From Anticarsia gemmatalis (taxonomy: Eukaryota; Arthropoda; Insecta; Lepidoptera; Erebidae): 64,000 nucleotides of DNA. The notes beneath the pieces were generated by a model, which was given only the letters and a program-made list of their open reading frames with translations, was not told the DNA's origin and made no database searches. Location of the stretch: NCBI RefSeq assembly GCF_050436995.1, contig NC_134755.1, forward strand, positions 2,047,001 to 2,111,000, given 5' to 3'. The position numbers were made by a program, and so were the translations under genes. This document shows, one piece after another, positions 23,770 to 36,375 of this stretch. Each line of letters begins with the position of its first letter. Position 1 is the stretch's first letter.

Positions 23770-26630
23770 GGTGTTTTTGAGGCAGATAATGATTCAATAT
23801 TACTTAAAATAACCGAAACCTGTAACAGTTTGCTTAAAGTTTTGTCATAAGTCTGGATATTGATCGCTAGATCAGCGAATAACACACTCTATTTTTTTGA
23901 GCAGATTAAAGAGCCACTCCTACAAAAATTGGTCGCGACAGACCAACGCAAATATGGCGAGACAAAATAAACTCGCTCCGTAAAGACAGACGCTCTTGAC
24001 AGAAGCGTTTGGGAAAATAAAATGAATTGCACTAACAGGCTATAAATAAATAATAATTAGAAAACACGAATGCACATTGTTTATTAAACACACAAAAAAA
24101 AAAACGACACGAAAACCTCTAACAAAGACAAATAAGCTCTTGTAAACTTTTTTTTTCAATTCCATAAAGTCTGAAGCCACGACGCTTCATCTGAAGATTC
24201 TTAATTAAAAACCAGAGACAATAGAGTTGCCAGCGCTAAAATGGCTGGTGCATCGCATGAATATTATGCAGTCTGTGGCTGAATTTCCCGCTTCTTTTAG
24301 ACCGTTGTTTATATTATAATGACAAATGTATTTTTAAGTGAATGTTAATTTTATTTGTTTAGCACAATATAAAGTTAATTTACGCCTTCACAGACAGAGA
24401 GAAACGAAATTACAATATCGTCATTTGAAACGTTCTTCATTTTCGGGGATGCATTTAATACAAAAATATTACGGCAGAACTATTCAGTCTATGAGGAATG
24501 TAATAAAATGCCTCTAGATTCAAGCTTACGGTAACGCATTATAATTACACTTCACCATTACTTTTGCTATAAAGTTAAGGACGTTTGATACAAACTATGG
24601 TTAATATTTAATTGAAACTTACTTCTAAATCAAATACAAATGAAACAACTTGGTTGTTCCCCATATTTTAATGGTTCAAAGTGTCAAAGTATCTGCTTGT
24701 CTTTGCACAAAGCCGATCTCAATCAAAATACAGTTAATCTATTTGCCGTAGCAATCTATTTGTCGTAGCAATAAAACCAGGCTATTAATATTAATCCAAA
24801 ATCCGTAGACGTAGGGCCGCTAGCAACAGCTAGTCAGAAAATAAATATGAAAGATCGGATGCCCTGATTTCAAACAGGTTCTACACAAAGTATATCGTAG
24901 TCTTTCACAAAGATCAGATAACATTGGCTCCGTAGAAAATCCGATAGGTTAAAAGCCCGTACGTCTAGGAATAATAGGTCGAACATTGGAGAGCCGTTCA
25001 GAATTTACTAATTAAAGCGGCCATCCACTGACCGACAATGGCCACTGCAGTAAAAGCACATTCTACTAAATGTTCCTTTCTTCCAACTAGCTCCAACATG
25101 TTTGACAATGAATGTTCGGTTTTACGCTGGCTATTGGAAATTTTGAATATCTAGTTGCCCACTAAAAGTAATTTTACACGTTATATACTAGAAGATAATC
25201 TGGCCCGCTGATACATGGGACTGACATCGTAAATGGCAAAAAGTGGGCGTATTACATGAACGTTTGCTTGTATCTTCTGATAAACCATGTCTATACTAAA
25301 GAAATATATTTTCGGTACAAATATTAAAGGCGATTTTGCAGATTCAGTGGTGCATAATTATGTTTCAGTAAATCTGAAAAATCAAAAAAATACCCACATA
25401 CATTCATGTCAGTATTTTTGATATATAAAATTAAAAACCCCTAGACATTATATCGAGCTGCAATGTCCGTTAAATCATTTATACATCGCAAAAATCAGAT
25501 TAGCAAAACCCGAAAGTTTTTAGATTACATACCAGTACCCGGATAAAAAATAAACCAAAAACCAGCTACCGCGAAATTTTCATTTCCAATCCGGAGAGGC
25601 AAAAAACTAAACTCTATTAAAAGAGAAAAATAATCACTATTCGTATTCGAACCACATTGTATTTAAAAGTTTGACCTCTGAATGGTTGGATCCAATCAAA
25701 AAGCCAATTTCGGTTATGAATGAATGTTGATAGCTGTCTAGATTTGTTCTACACCTAGATGTGTAATCTGTTTGGGTCTTAGCTGCATGAATGGGTTTTG
25801 TAATTATACCCTGGATAATCGTGTAACACCTAACGTTATCTGAAGGCACGTCTATCTGGTCAGACGGATTATCCTGATTGGTATCTATTTCTACAGCCAA
25901 TAATAATCTTTCAGTCTAGACTGTTTGCTTGTTTACATATTTAAATGTAATGACTGTAATACTTTGTTTCGAGGGGAAAATATTTGAAATTACTTGATTG
26001 TCTTCAGGTTGAGAATCTGGTTAGATACCGATTACCGAATAAAACCGTCTTTTGAAGCTTTCTGAACCCCAGAAACACAGAAGACTAAAAGAATGGCTAT
26101 CATACTTAGTAGTTAGTAGCACAATAGTGCCGCCATATCGAGAAAACAAAACGGCACGGCCGTATTATCCTTTTAAATGGAATGAACATTATAATAATAT
26201 GTTAAATTATTTTATTACTAACATGAAAAGAAAAGGTTTTTGTCAAGCTGTCGTGACTCAGTTTGGTTAATATTTCGAACCATTCATATTTTAAAAATAT
26301 TAATTTGTAATAACTCGTAATATAAAATTAACAAATATTATAATCTGTATTATTTTGTATCTATTTATTCATAAATATACAAAACTATAATTAAATTATT
26401 AATTCATCAATGACGTCAATACCAATTTGTGTGTTAGAATTTCATGGTAAATGTAATTGAAATAATTTTGATATTGTTCATGCTTATGCCTGCATTTCCG
26501 TATTACCTACGAGATGCAAATGTTATTTCAAAATGAATGCGAAACAGATTGTTTGTAATTACATTGAAATTGGTTTAAATTACCCTATATAGATATTAAC
26601 ATTAAGTAAACGATATTAGAAATATTTGGG
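23770..26630. other. Longest repeat-poor stretch of the window
   Basis: No member of the families listed here was recognised over about 2.9 kb. An 87-codon minus frame (25637-25900) is the most protein-like of the short frames in composition, with a hydrophilic, Asp/Asn-rich N-terminal part, but I do not recognise it and see no promoter or splice context. If an exon hides in this window, this is a reasonable place to look. Confidence 0.45.
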
Positions 26631-26639
26631 TAAGAATCT

Positions 26640-26840
26640 TTTCTTTTTTTAAAGACAACTCCCGCACTAATAATTGCTCTTGTGTCGCAGGGACATTTAC
26701 AGCGGGCATAAAGTACAACAAGACCCAAAAAGACTATTTGTGGGCCGCTAAAATAATTGTTCCGTGTGGGAATCGACGCCACGACTTCCCGACACGATGG
26801 TAGTGGTGTGGCAACTTAAACCACTGCGCCACGGAGGCAG
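26640..26840 (-). repeat. SINE family S1 copy
   Basis: On the minus strand: tgcctccgtggcgcagtggt (box A), box B 'cgattcccacacgg', 'acaattatt', 'ttgttgtactttatgcccgc', 'cgacacaagagcaattatta' then gtgcgggagttgtc, and an a/t tail. Nearly full length. Confidence 0.85.
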
Positions 26841-26884
26841 ATAGTATATGACGAAGAGATTGTATAGAATCTCATGTTAAGCAT

Positions 26885-27115
26885 AGATGGTTTGGTCGCG
26901 TAGAGAGAATAAATGAATAGCAATTAAAATTTACTGCGCGTACGTTAATAGAAATGGCAGAAGGGGACTCCCTAGAAAGACATACACAGATCATATAGGT
27001 GATATCTTGCAAAAAGGTCAGTAGCGTAGTACTCGTAACCGGCGGTCCTGTATGACAAGATGTATGGATGTGAATGCAGCAATGGAGATTTGTGAGGACC
27101 AAGTACACCCATTAC
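26885..27115 (+). pseudogene. C-terminal relic of a non-LTR retroelement ORF
   Basis: Translated in pieces it gives HRWFGRVERINE, then RKTYTDHIGDILQKGQ, then RNRRSCMTRCMDVNAAMEIC. This is the order found at the C-terminal end of lepidopteran endonuclease-reverse-transcriptase type proteins (RWFGHVERM ... GDILKKGQ ... RCMDVNEAREVC). At least one stop and frame changes break it. At least five shorter copies of the last part are scattered in the window. No reverse transcriptase core is present. Clade not determined. Confidence 0.75.
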
Positions 27116-27541
27116 GATATATTATAACCTCCCAAGTCAAATATTGAACTCTTCGAAAACGTTCTTTCAATGTTTAATAAGCACTAAATCATGAGTAACC
27201 CAGCTTTTAAAACCAAAAATTATTTAATTTTAGAAAGTTTCTCTTTAATCAATATTACCTAACCTTAGCTCCTTTGTAACCAGATTATATTTTTAGTTAT
27301 GATACAACGAAAAATCAAATTTAAATAGAAAAGGGATAATTGGGTTTTCCTGGAAAAAACGATTTTGAATTAAACCCAGTTGACCTTATTCCGGCGTTTT
27401 TACATAATCAAGTCGTACAAGGAAAAGTTTTGTAACGTTTTTTACAGTTTAGGATTAATTTGAAAGAGGTTTTTATAAAACACCTCGACGGATGTTGTAA
27501 GAAGAGATTATATACCCACATCCATTCCGTTTTTAAGACAT

Positions 27542-27710
27542 CAGTTGCTCGATTCCCTACTACTATCGACTACCGACAACCGGCCAGCTATCGAGAAATT
27601 TCATACGAATTCTGTCTCCACTGGGCTCCGAGAGAACTATTTTGGCAGTACGTTTTAAATGATTAACATTTCGATACTCGATAATACCGAATATGGAAAG
27701 TCGCGTCACA
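27542..27710 (+). repeat. MITE family A copy (forward)
   Basis: 'ctactactatcgactaccga', 'aaccggccagctatcgagaa', 'ttttggcagtacgttttaaa' and 'tttcgatactcgataatacc' are in family order, with a diverged core (ctccactgggctccg). Confidence 0.85.
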
Positions 27711-28225
27711 GCAGAGGTGCAACTACTTTTCACTATTGACTTTTGTCAATGGTCGAAAAAATTCGAGTCAGTTCCTCTGGCCTTCATGCCTCTGGCAAGA
27801 ACTATTTTTAAGTAGTTTCAAAATAAAATAATTATCCAATCTGTATGATCAATGATTATCTAAAACCAGTATAATATTTATCGGGTACGTTATCAAACTC
27901 TGGTCTTTGAATGAGTTCCAAAAGAAATCGAGAAATCCCAGAATACTCGAGATTTTTTTGGTCCGCAGTCGCATACTCTATTGCTGGAATCACAAAGTAA
28001 AATATATCAAAGAAAAATATTAATGAAGAGCTGTGGTCTGTAGTGCAGATCGTGAAAATGCACTTTATTTTAAAATTTATTCCGACTCAAATGTACAGTA
28101 AAATTCTCTATTTTTTATGAAATTTACTTTATTACCTCCTATTATGATGTCTTTATTAATTCTGTGTGAAACGCGAACTAGTAAAAACTGTATCACTTCC
28201 TGTAACTGTAGCAATTTCCTGCTTC

Positions 28226-28330
28226 TTTTAATTATCGACAGCCAAGAAGCTATCAAGAAAAGTTGTCTAAAGAAGTAATAAGTGCCCCTTGTGTATTTCG
28301 CAAGAACTATTTTTTTAGTATAGTTTTTGC
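28226..28330 (+). repeat. MITE family A, very degenerate copy
   Basis: 'attatcgacagccaagaagc' then tatcaagaaaagttg, 'taataagtgccccttg' and 'aagaactatttttttagta' parallel the forward consensus but are heavily mutated. Confidence 0.4.
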
Positions 28331-28557
28331 AGAATCGCGCTCGTTGCTGCATTAGCTATAGGGTAGTAAAAACTTAAAAACATGGACCAAAACGTCACAT
28401 ACTATAGTAAAAAATAGCATATGGGAATTAACGCGAACATACACATTACTTCGAAGTTCAGACGATTCGGTACAGATTACCTACCACGGCCACAGTGGGA
28501 AGCTGAATGACTCAGCGATGTTGTTTAAAAGATATAATAAACATAAGTAGCGTTTTT

Positions 28558-28700
28558 TTTCTACCGCTATTGACTATCGCCAACTGACTAGTATCGATAA
28601 ATTTTGTAGAAAAACGTAATCAGCACCCCTGGCGGATACCGTAGAAACTAATTCCAGTTCAATATAAATGTCAAACTCCCGATTCTCGGTCGTACTATTC
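28558..28700 (+). repeat. MITE family A copy (forward), worn
   Basis: 'tattgactatcgccaactga', 'taatcagcacccctggcgga', 'atgtcaaactcccgattctc'. The left end is truncated. Confidence 0.7.
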
Positions 28701-29054
28701 ATCTCAAAAGATTCAACGCTTATTAGTTCTTTATTCTTTAAATAAATTCCGTACCTGGTTAGGAGTGAGCGATTCTAATAACGTTCCCATTCTACTTAAG
28801 CACAAGGTATCTTTTCCCGATAATATAATGATATCTTTGAAGGGAACATAATACCGATGCTCGTCAAATATCTGGCGTATTATGCGATATCCTCAGATCT
28901 CCTTTATACTCTTCAATGTATTCCTTTATTATTTTTGTATGGCCTTCCATATACGGAGGCGTTCTTTTAAAAATATTTCGTGTATTAGGGTCGCATTCAT
29001 GGTTTGGATGTTAGGAATGTTTTGGTTATTTTGGCATTTGGAGATTATTGGAAA

Positions 29055-29174
29055 ATTTTGTATCAAGGCTCAAATTGCGCTTCATCTTAATACCAATTAA
29101 TTAATTAATACCAATTAAGATGAAGCGCAATTTGAGCCTTGATACAAAATAATATTGTAGTGGTCTACAATATT
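29055..29174. repeat. Perfect 35-bp palindrome plus 10-bp hairpin
   Basis: 29055-29089 and 29116-29150 are exact inverse copies of 35 bp (starting attttgtatcaaggctcaaa) around a 26-bp spacer made of 'taccaattaa' and 'ttaattaat' pieces. One base further on, aatattgtag-tggt-ctacaatatt (29151-29174) is a second exact hairpin. No known element boundary is visible. A 72-codon frame ends in the left arm and looks fortuitous. Confidence 0.9.
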
Positions 29175-29218
29175 ATTTTAAACAAGAATTTAAGTCTATA
29201 TGGTCAATGTTCTCTTCT

Positions 29219-29247
29219 TTCAATTCAATTCAATTCAATTCAATTCT
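29219..29247. repeat. (CAATT)n microsatellite
   Basis: Five consecutive caatt units starting at 29221, preceded by tt. Confidence 0.95.
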
Positions 29248-29890
29248 TCAGCGTCAATATCTCCTGTAAAAGTGGCTCAAGCCGCTCGAAAGGCCGTTTT
29301 CCCGATTAACCAGGACCAACTTTTAACGCGGACTCCGAAGCACGGAGACGCTCAGTACAAACACCACTATGCAATCTAAGGAACGACCGCGCCAAGAGTA
29401 GCTTAACCCACAGATCGTTTACGGACCGGTGAGAGCAACTGGCTATGAGCATCAATTAACTTCAATGTTATATAACCGAAAGCTTATGATTAATTTTTGA
29501 TGGCGTAATCGATAATAACGATTTCTATCGACGGCCATTACAATTAATTACGTTCTCATCTAAATACGAAATCGTTTAGTTACACGGTAGAATGATAAAA
29601 GCGTACATTGTTCTCATTTCCGTTACAATACAGGCAGTAAATTAACGAGATTCTACGTACCAAGGATCATTAATTATGATTGGACACAAATCAACTATGA
29701 TTTGAATTCCATAACAATTCTCGCAGAAACTGTATTGTAAGGAAAAAATGAAGAGGAAAATAAATTTCTTTGCGGAATTGTGTAACAAGAAATTACGCAT
29801 CCTCCTTCCCGAAAGGAGGTGTACAGATATTTATGTTTATGCTTTTAAAAGAATATCTCGTAAAATGAGTTGATATATACTAATATTATA
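29248..29890. other. Unassigned, with a less AT-rich patch at 29.27-29.46 kb
   Basis: The patch 'accaacttttaacgcggact' then ccgaagcacggagacgctca reads like a dispersed lepidopteran repeat, but no second copy is present here. Confidence 0.4.
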
Positions 29891-29892
29891 AA

Positions 29893-30229
29893 ACTAGGTG
29901 ACCCGCGCAACTTCGCTTGCGTCACATAAGAGAATCATAATTTTCCCCGCTTTTGTAACATTTTTCACTGGTACTCTGCTCCTATTGGTCGTAGCGTGAT
30001 GATATATAGCCTGTAGCCTTCCTCGATAAATAGGCTATCTAACACTGAAAGATTTTAAGAATTTCTAAAATTGTTTAGTGTTAGATAGCCTATTTATTAA
30101 GGAAGGCTATTTTACATCATGCTTTGACCAATAGCAGCAGAGTATCAGTAAAAAATGGTACAAAAACGGAGAATATTATGACCCATTCTCTTTTATGTGA
30201 CGCAAGCGAAGTTGCGCGGGTCAGCTAGT
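29893..30229. repeat. 337-bp fold-back of the CTAGCTGACCCG repeat
   Basis: The left arm (29893 to about 30050) starts actaggtgacccgcgcaac and holds the forward repeat: 'cgcttgcgtcacataagaga', 'tattggtcgtagcgtgatga', 'ctatctaacactgaaa'. The right arm (about 30073-30229) is its inverse: tttagtgttagatagcc to cgcgggtcagctagt. About 22 bp separate the arms. Single forward copies of the same repeat are at 40.9, 53.3 and 62.1 kb, so this is two copies head to head or one copy duplicated by fold-back synthesis. Confidence 0.88.
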
Positions 30230-31101
30230 GTTAAATAACAGTATATTTTTGTGCAGTGTAAGAGCTACAACAGACTGACTGATAACGTCGCACGACTGTC
30301 GGTAGACGTGACAATATTTGCGTTTAAAAATGTATCGCTTGGCTTTGCCCTAGCGATATACCATGCACGGCTGTTGCAGAATTTTTTGTCGATATGGATA
30401 TTTTGCTGGCTAAGATACTCGACTGGCCCGAAACTTATCATAAACTGCAAACAAAACTAAAACAATACTTATGTTTTTTTTAGGTTAATATACCCTTATA
30501 CTACCTTATATTATGCAATCTAAAGTATAGGAAAATTAACGCGAGATGCATTTTTTTGTAAGCCTACAACCACTACCAGTATCCTGCGTCGCATCTTCAG
30601 GCATTCTATAATTCCTGTATTCTATAAAATAATAAACACACAACGAGAAAGTGTAAAAGTTATAATACCTTATGTTATTTTAAAATGCGATTCTTTTATT
30701 GGCGTAATAACTCACACTATATTTTGCCGACAATCGCACGTGGGCGCTGCGTCACCGTTCATTCAGGCGTGTGTCGAAACCTTAAATTTTCACTTCATTT
30801 CATAAATATTTTAATCCGAATATTACTGCATTTTCCATTCGACTTCCTTTCTGAAACCGTTCCTTTGAAACGCCATTCATATCTCATTATTTCTATGCAA
30901 ATGAATAAACATTACATAAATGCACTGCATTTATATGAGTTCTTGGACAGAATTAATATCATATTATTTAATAACGTGAATGTGACGTAGCGAAAAGCTA
31001 GCTGCACTTATTTTTACACTCAGTCGGATGAACAAACGTTAATAATTATGTTGACAATATTTGAGATCAAGCCGCTTTTTGGAACAGAGTGGCGATTCAT
31101 T

Positions 31102-31235
31102 AATTCTCTACTAACCGACGATACTATGTAGTAGCGACAGCTTGACGTTTAAAATGTACTGCAAATATAGTTCATACGACGCTCACTAGAGGCACTAATC
31201 AGTTTGTCATACAAAAAATTATATTAGAGATTCGC
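31102..31235 (-). repeat. MITE family A copy (reverse), worn
   Basis: 'gcttgacgtttaaaatgtac', 'cactagaggcactaatcag' and 'ttgtcatacaaaa' mark the reverse core. The right arm is lost. Confidence 0.65.
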
Positions 31236-31239
31236 AATT

Positions 31240-34010
31240 CTGAACTACAATCAACGACTAATTACACACTAACACTAACTAACAGTAACTAACAGTAACT
31301 TCCTTAAATACTAATAAACGTCGTTTAAGCTCTGATTAGCTGTACCGTGTTTTGTCACTTTCCATCAATATTGAAACTGCACATGAGCGAAAAAGACAAA
31401 ACACTATTAATAATTGGAGCCAACACGATGTTTATTAGTAAGACAGTAAAATAATTTCCCAGTAAATTCATTAAGAACCATTTCAGGTGTTTCTCTAGCG
31501 TTCGTAGTAATTCTGAAATATATCTCGCTCATGGCTTTTTGGTATTTCGTGCACATCTCCCCCGGGACTGTATGTGTTTCTGTCCGTATTAAGGAACATG
31601 TACTGAATAGTGGTTAGGTTCATACTGCAAATGAAATTAGTTCATTGGGACTTGTATGAATTATATTCAAGACCTATGTGGTTTGATATAATTCAGTTTG
31701 AAATTGAGCACTCAAAATGAGCAGATATTTTACTTCAACAATTAATAAGTTTATGCAGTAAAGTGAAATAATGTGTAAATGAATGCTGGCTAGTTATCAT
31801 AGTAAAAGGTAAAAGGAATTAATCAGCCTGTGGTTGCTGTAAACTCCGCCGAAACGTCAAGAAAACCAAGATAAATAAAAAAGTCATCATGCATCGCGAG
31901 AGGTTTTTTAACTCTTTACAGTCCCTTTGCTGTACATTGTTCTCCTCCCAAATTGAGCGAGGGCGATTAGGCCTTGAACACGCTGGCCAGGTCAAATATT
32001 TTGCATACCTTCAAAAAGGCATGCTCGGGACAAAGTAACAGTATGAAAATTGTAATAAACTACAAGAACATACTTAACTCGTGTCTAAAAAAGGGACTGT
32101 AAAGTATATTGAAACATTAAGTCACAAAATTCACCAATACTTTTGATTCCACACGTAAATATTCGTAGGCTGTGATCAAGCGTTCCTGGAAACAGATTTA
32201 TGTAGGAAATATTTCAACATCTGTTTGAAAAGCGTGATAATTTGCTTCGGCAGTAACGATGTTCGGATCGATGCTCTTTTCCGTTGTCGCACGATATCAT
32301 AGTAAACGAGCCTCATTAGTACATTGCTGACTCCGTGAGTTATTATACGAGTTAATTGAACTAAATTTATGAGTTCTGTTCAGTTTGAAGAGAGTTCGTT
32401 TTTGGTGTCTTTATGGCTATTTATAGATTTTTCTTAATGATTGATTATTTCAATAGGTCTGCAGTAGTGATCCAACATTAGTCATTAATGTGGGTGATAA
32501 CTAAAATATAGGTGAGTAGTTTGAAACACATTTTTTTCCTTAAGCAAAATTCAATCAGATATCCAATTCTATATTGAAATAATTATTATTTCAATTCAAA
32601 AACTAAAAAATGTGAAATATCATTGCATGTCTCTTTGATTAGAATACCCATTTTAGTAACAAAATGTTGCCTTCAAATCGTTATTACATTACGAAATTCA
32701 CGACTGTTATACCCGAAGGTAGAGTTAGGCTAAATACACATACGTTTCGGAATTATTATTACAATAATATTAATATCGATATTTAAATCTTAATGCCCAT
32801 AATGATATTACAATAGTGCAACGAATTTACATTGCTCATAGTTATAGTATTAGCGTACACACGCGGGACACGCGCCGAAGCCCTAGACCTATCCATTAAT
32901 ACACGCTGTATACGGCAACCCGTACTATTCCATTTTCCACGAACCTAACTCATCAGTACACCATTCATTGGGTATTTATTCCTCATTTCTGAATGAAGCT
33001 AGCTTTTACGAATAACTAAACTGTGATCTATGTACCCAGGTGCATTTCTTTTGCCGAGTTTTTCAGGATATTATGATAGCTTAGAGGCTTGCAGGATTAA
33101 ATCACTGTAAACTCTCTATTTTATCGGTTTTTAGAAGAGAAAGAAAGAAAGAAAACCATATCTCACATACACATCCATACACCAGTACAAAAAATGGATA
33201 TAATAGGTATAAAAAATCATAAGTGTTATTAAAAAGGAACATTTTTGAATAAGACTACTGAGAGGACAAATGCACTAGCCAACGCGTTTTTCAAGCCACA
33301 TAATACTGTATTAGCCTTCCTGACATCTGACGATCAGAGGAGCAATTAGCTAATCTTCTACTATCGAATGTGCTATAAACAGATAGACAAACTATGTATT
33401 TGTATTTGGCAGTAGTATTATATAATATCAACGCCCTTAGCGTCATTCGATGGAACCATTATTTTATAATAGTCAATGCTGTCATTACAAAACTAAAATT
33501 AAAACTATAGTACCAAGTGCAGGAGCACACTAAAGCACGTTTTTATTCGGTGACTTTACAACAAAAAATCCATAAAACAAGACCATTTTACTAAGAACAG
33601 TTTCTATTCAGATTATTTCACGTTTCATTTGGTTGTCCGCTTCGCCGTACCTTTCGCATCGTCGGCCGGTAACGTAAGTGGTCTGTACTATTTATTTTTA
33701 TTGTACCACTGCGTACCAATGTGTCCTTTCTTAGAGAAAATTGAATAGTTATTAGAGTAATATAGGTTGGTGGGTTCGTTGGGTTGGCTGCTGTTTTTCC
33801 TGCTTCTGAAAAGATATTATTTCTATTTTGTGTGTTATATTATTGTAATTTTTGTTTGTTAGGACTTTTTCCTTGATGTTTTATTAAGTTATATTTCCAA
33901 TCCACGTGTATATATTAAATACATCAAGCAGTTATCAGTTAAATAAAAGTGAGATTTTCCTCAACTTTTACATGTTCAAATTCTCTTAAGTAACCTGCAG
34001 AAATTCTCTC
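31240..34010. other. Mostly unassigned sequence
   Basis: Holds weak repeat phrases only: 'gccgaaacgtcaagaaaacc' near 31850 (also near 43618) and 'gttatacccgaaggtagagt' near 32706 (SINE S3 type). No gene recognised. Confidence 0.5.
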
Positions 34011-34015
34011 TATTC

Positions 34016-34212
34016 TCTTTAAAAAAGACAACTCCCGCATTAAGAATTGCTCCTGTGTTGCGGGGCTTTTACAAACATACAAACGGACACAAAGTACAAC
34101 CAGACTCGAAACAATAATTTGTGGATCGCGCAAATAATTGTTCCGTGTGGGAATCGGCCTCCCGACGAAATGGTAGCAGCGTGGTGACCTAAACCACTGC
34201 GCCACGGAGGCA
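34016..34212 (-). repeat. SINE family S1 copy
   Basis: On the minus strand it opens tgcctccgtggcgcagtggt, with box B 'gccgattcccacacgg', then 'ttgtactttgtgtccgtttg', 'caacacaggagcaattctta' then atgcgggagttgtctttt. Full length with only a small gap before box B. Confidence 0.88.
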
Positions 34213-34544
34213 TTGAATTAATAATACTACTTAGTAATAAATCTCAACACCTTCAGCTAATATTTTCCAAAAATAAAGAACTCGCAATAGGTTACTTTAA
34301 TGAAACCTGAGATAATAAAGCTGGAAAGTAATATTTTATCCTTTTTCCTTGGAACACCAACAACCAGTAGAAGTTAGAATAATATATTTTTATTTGTTCC
34401 GTGATGTCTATCATCAAACATTAGCAATAGCATATCATAGTACGACCTACGGAAGCGTTATAATGGTTCTACTCTCTGTGAAACTGCAAGACACAGTTAG
34501 GAGAAATAGTGCATAAAACATGACTAAGATACTCGGGGAAAAGC

Positions 34545-34640
34545 AAACTTTATAGCCTTTTCCAATAGATGTAGGAAGAGACCAAAATACACCTTAAAAA
34601 CTTCCCTTGTTTCATTCATTTCTATACATCTTGTAAAACA
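34545..34640 (-). repeat. Retroelement ORF C-terminal fragment
   Basis: 'ttttccaatagatgtaggaa', 'gagaccaaaatacacctta' and 'catttctatacatcttgtaa' form a diverged reverse copy of the segment at 61.7 kb. Confidence 0.5.
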
Positions 34641-34647
34641 TGAATGC

Positions 34648-34833
34648 TGTTCCCCGATTCTCTACCACTATCGACTACCGACAACCGGCTAGCTATCGAA
34701 ATTTTGACAATTACCATGTACCGCCAAAACGTTTCTGCGACGCCCGTCAGAGGCGCTGATCAGATTTTCATACAAAATTTCTCGATGACAGGTAGGTTGT
34801 CGTTAGTCGATAGTAATAGAGAATTGAGCTACT
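34648..34833 (-). repeat. MITE family A, long-inverted-repeat form (reverse)
   Basis: Left end cgattctctaccactatcga then ctaccgacaaccggct; right end 'aggttgtcgttagtcgatag' then taatagagaattgagctac. Both ends carry the same arm, as in the copies at 5.87 and 22.92 kb. The core reads gtcagaggcgctgatcag. Confidence 0.9.
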
Positions 34834-34839
34834 GGTTGT

Positions 34840-35930
34840 ACTACGCCCCTGGCCATTTTGCAGTACTTCAACGTAGCTCTAATATTCCTTAAATATAAAA
34901 TACTTCAGAACCGTATGTAAAATAGTGAACTTCCCTAAAATAACTCAGCTTAAATGACAACCGATCGATGTTCCAACAATCATTTCCCCGAAAATTTGCT
35001 TTCAAAGAGGGTTCCGCAAGGACGACTAGGAAAAATAAAAACCTCCAACAAACAAATGAGCATCACAATAATGGTGTTGTCCCTTTTATTTACGGGCTTA
35101 TGGAAAGGGACAATGGGATACCGTCGATGTCTGAAGATGACATGTAGAAAATGCTTTATTTCTTCCGGACTTAGGGAAATAATAAACAGGAATGCTTTAT
35201 TGTTTTTGCAAATGCCTCGGTAAATTGGATTTTAGTGGGCTTTCATACGAATATTTTCAAATGTGTATATAGTCGTTGATGACGTAGTCATTAGGTATGG
35301 TTAAAATTGTACAGAACTGATTCTGCTTACGAAAAATGGGTTTCCTTACAGAATATTTTATAACAGGAAAATTACGACTATTAGGGAATTCTTAGAAATA
35401 ATTTAGAAAGGTGACAAGTAAATTGGAACACGTCGTCTACTCTTTCTATTGCAAAGGTTTTTTAATACTTGCCTTTAGTTTTGTGTTTCAAAAGGTATTT
35501 CCGAAGAAATAACGTAATATTACTGACCCATCTTTGAGATAGTTGCCTTGAAGGTTCCTTAACTTTACCTAATACAGTCTTATCAAAGTGCCTCAAGACC
35601 TTACCTAGTTAGAATATTTTTAAAAGAAAACTCTTTCTATAAATTTATAATGAATAAAAATTGCAGTATGTTTTATGACTAACAAGCTTATTTGTGAAAG
35701 ACAGATGCAAGAATAAAATTTTCCTTTGAAATATTTACATTTCAACAATAACTTTGTTCTACTTTCTACCCTACTGTATACCAACGGTTGCAGTACACTT
35801 TTCTTGCTGCTATAACAATTAGTGAATAGAATGTGCTTTGTCTTTAAATATAGCAACAAGTCGTATTCATACAAATCGTAATATAAAAATTTGATGACGT
35901 AATGAGCAAATGAAAAGAGTAGCTTTTAGC
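34840..35930. other. Unassigned sequence
   Basis: The 89-codon plus frame at 34954-35223 spans the small inverted repeat near 35.1 kb. The 84-codon minus frame at 35620-35874 is low in complexity. Neither is recognised. Confidence 0.5.
35082..35129. repeat. Small inverted repeat
   Basis: ttgtcccttt and its inverse aaagggacaa stand about 15 bp apart. It could be an element fragment. No other copy was noticed. Confidence 0.5.
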
Positions 35931-35935
35931 AATTG

Positions 35936-36083
35936 AAAAGAGTGGCCGTGAGTTTCTTGCTAGCTCTTCTCTTAAGGCTCTACCCCCTTTCTAAGCTGGT
36001 GGTAGATTCAGTCATTGTAACTACTATCATAAGTGTCAGTATTTAACCTAAATTAATAAATGATTTGATTTCGATTTGGACGA
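35936..36083 (+). repeat. Non-LTR retrotransposon 3' end (TTGATT tail)
   Basis: 'gagtttcttgctagctcttc', 'tctaagctggtggtagattc', 'actatcataagtgtcagtat', 'cctaaattaataaatgattt' then gatttcgattt. Same order as the 5.29-kb copy. Confidence 0.75.
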
Positions 36084-36375
36084 CTGTCTGTTTCGACTCA
36101 ATTCTTCCTATATGTTCACACACAAAGTTATCTGGCACTTATAACCGAACACGTGCTTAATAGGCACACTGCCTCGAAAAACTCATAAAGTTGTCGGTCT
36201 CACACCTGGGGGGCTGTCACTTATCTTAGCAACCATTTAAAAGGGACTATGTTTTACATTGTTTTCTTCCTTAGATTATAGTGGTTTAGATCAATGCATC
36301 AAAGCAGCAATGTATTGCATAGTGGTTTTCAATTTGTTATGTACACTAGCAGTCAACGAGATACGTAGTAAGACC

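Noticed and set aside
25637..25900. 87-codon minus frame as a host gene
   Set aside because: No recognisable motif, no homologous segment in the window and no splice or promoter context. Noted only as a place to search.
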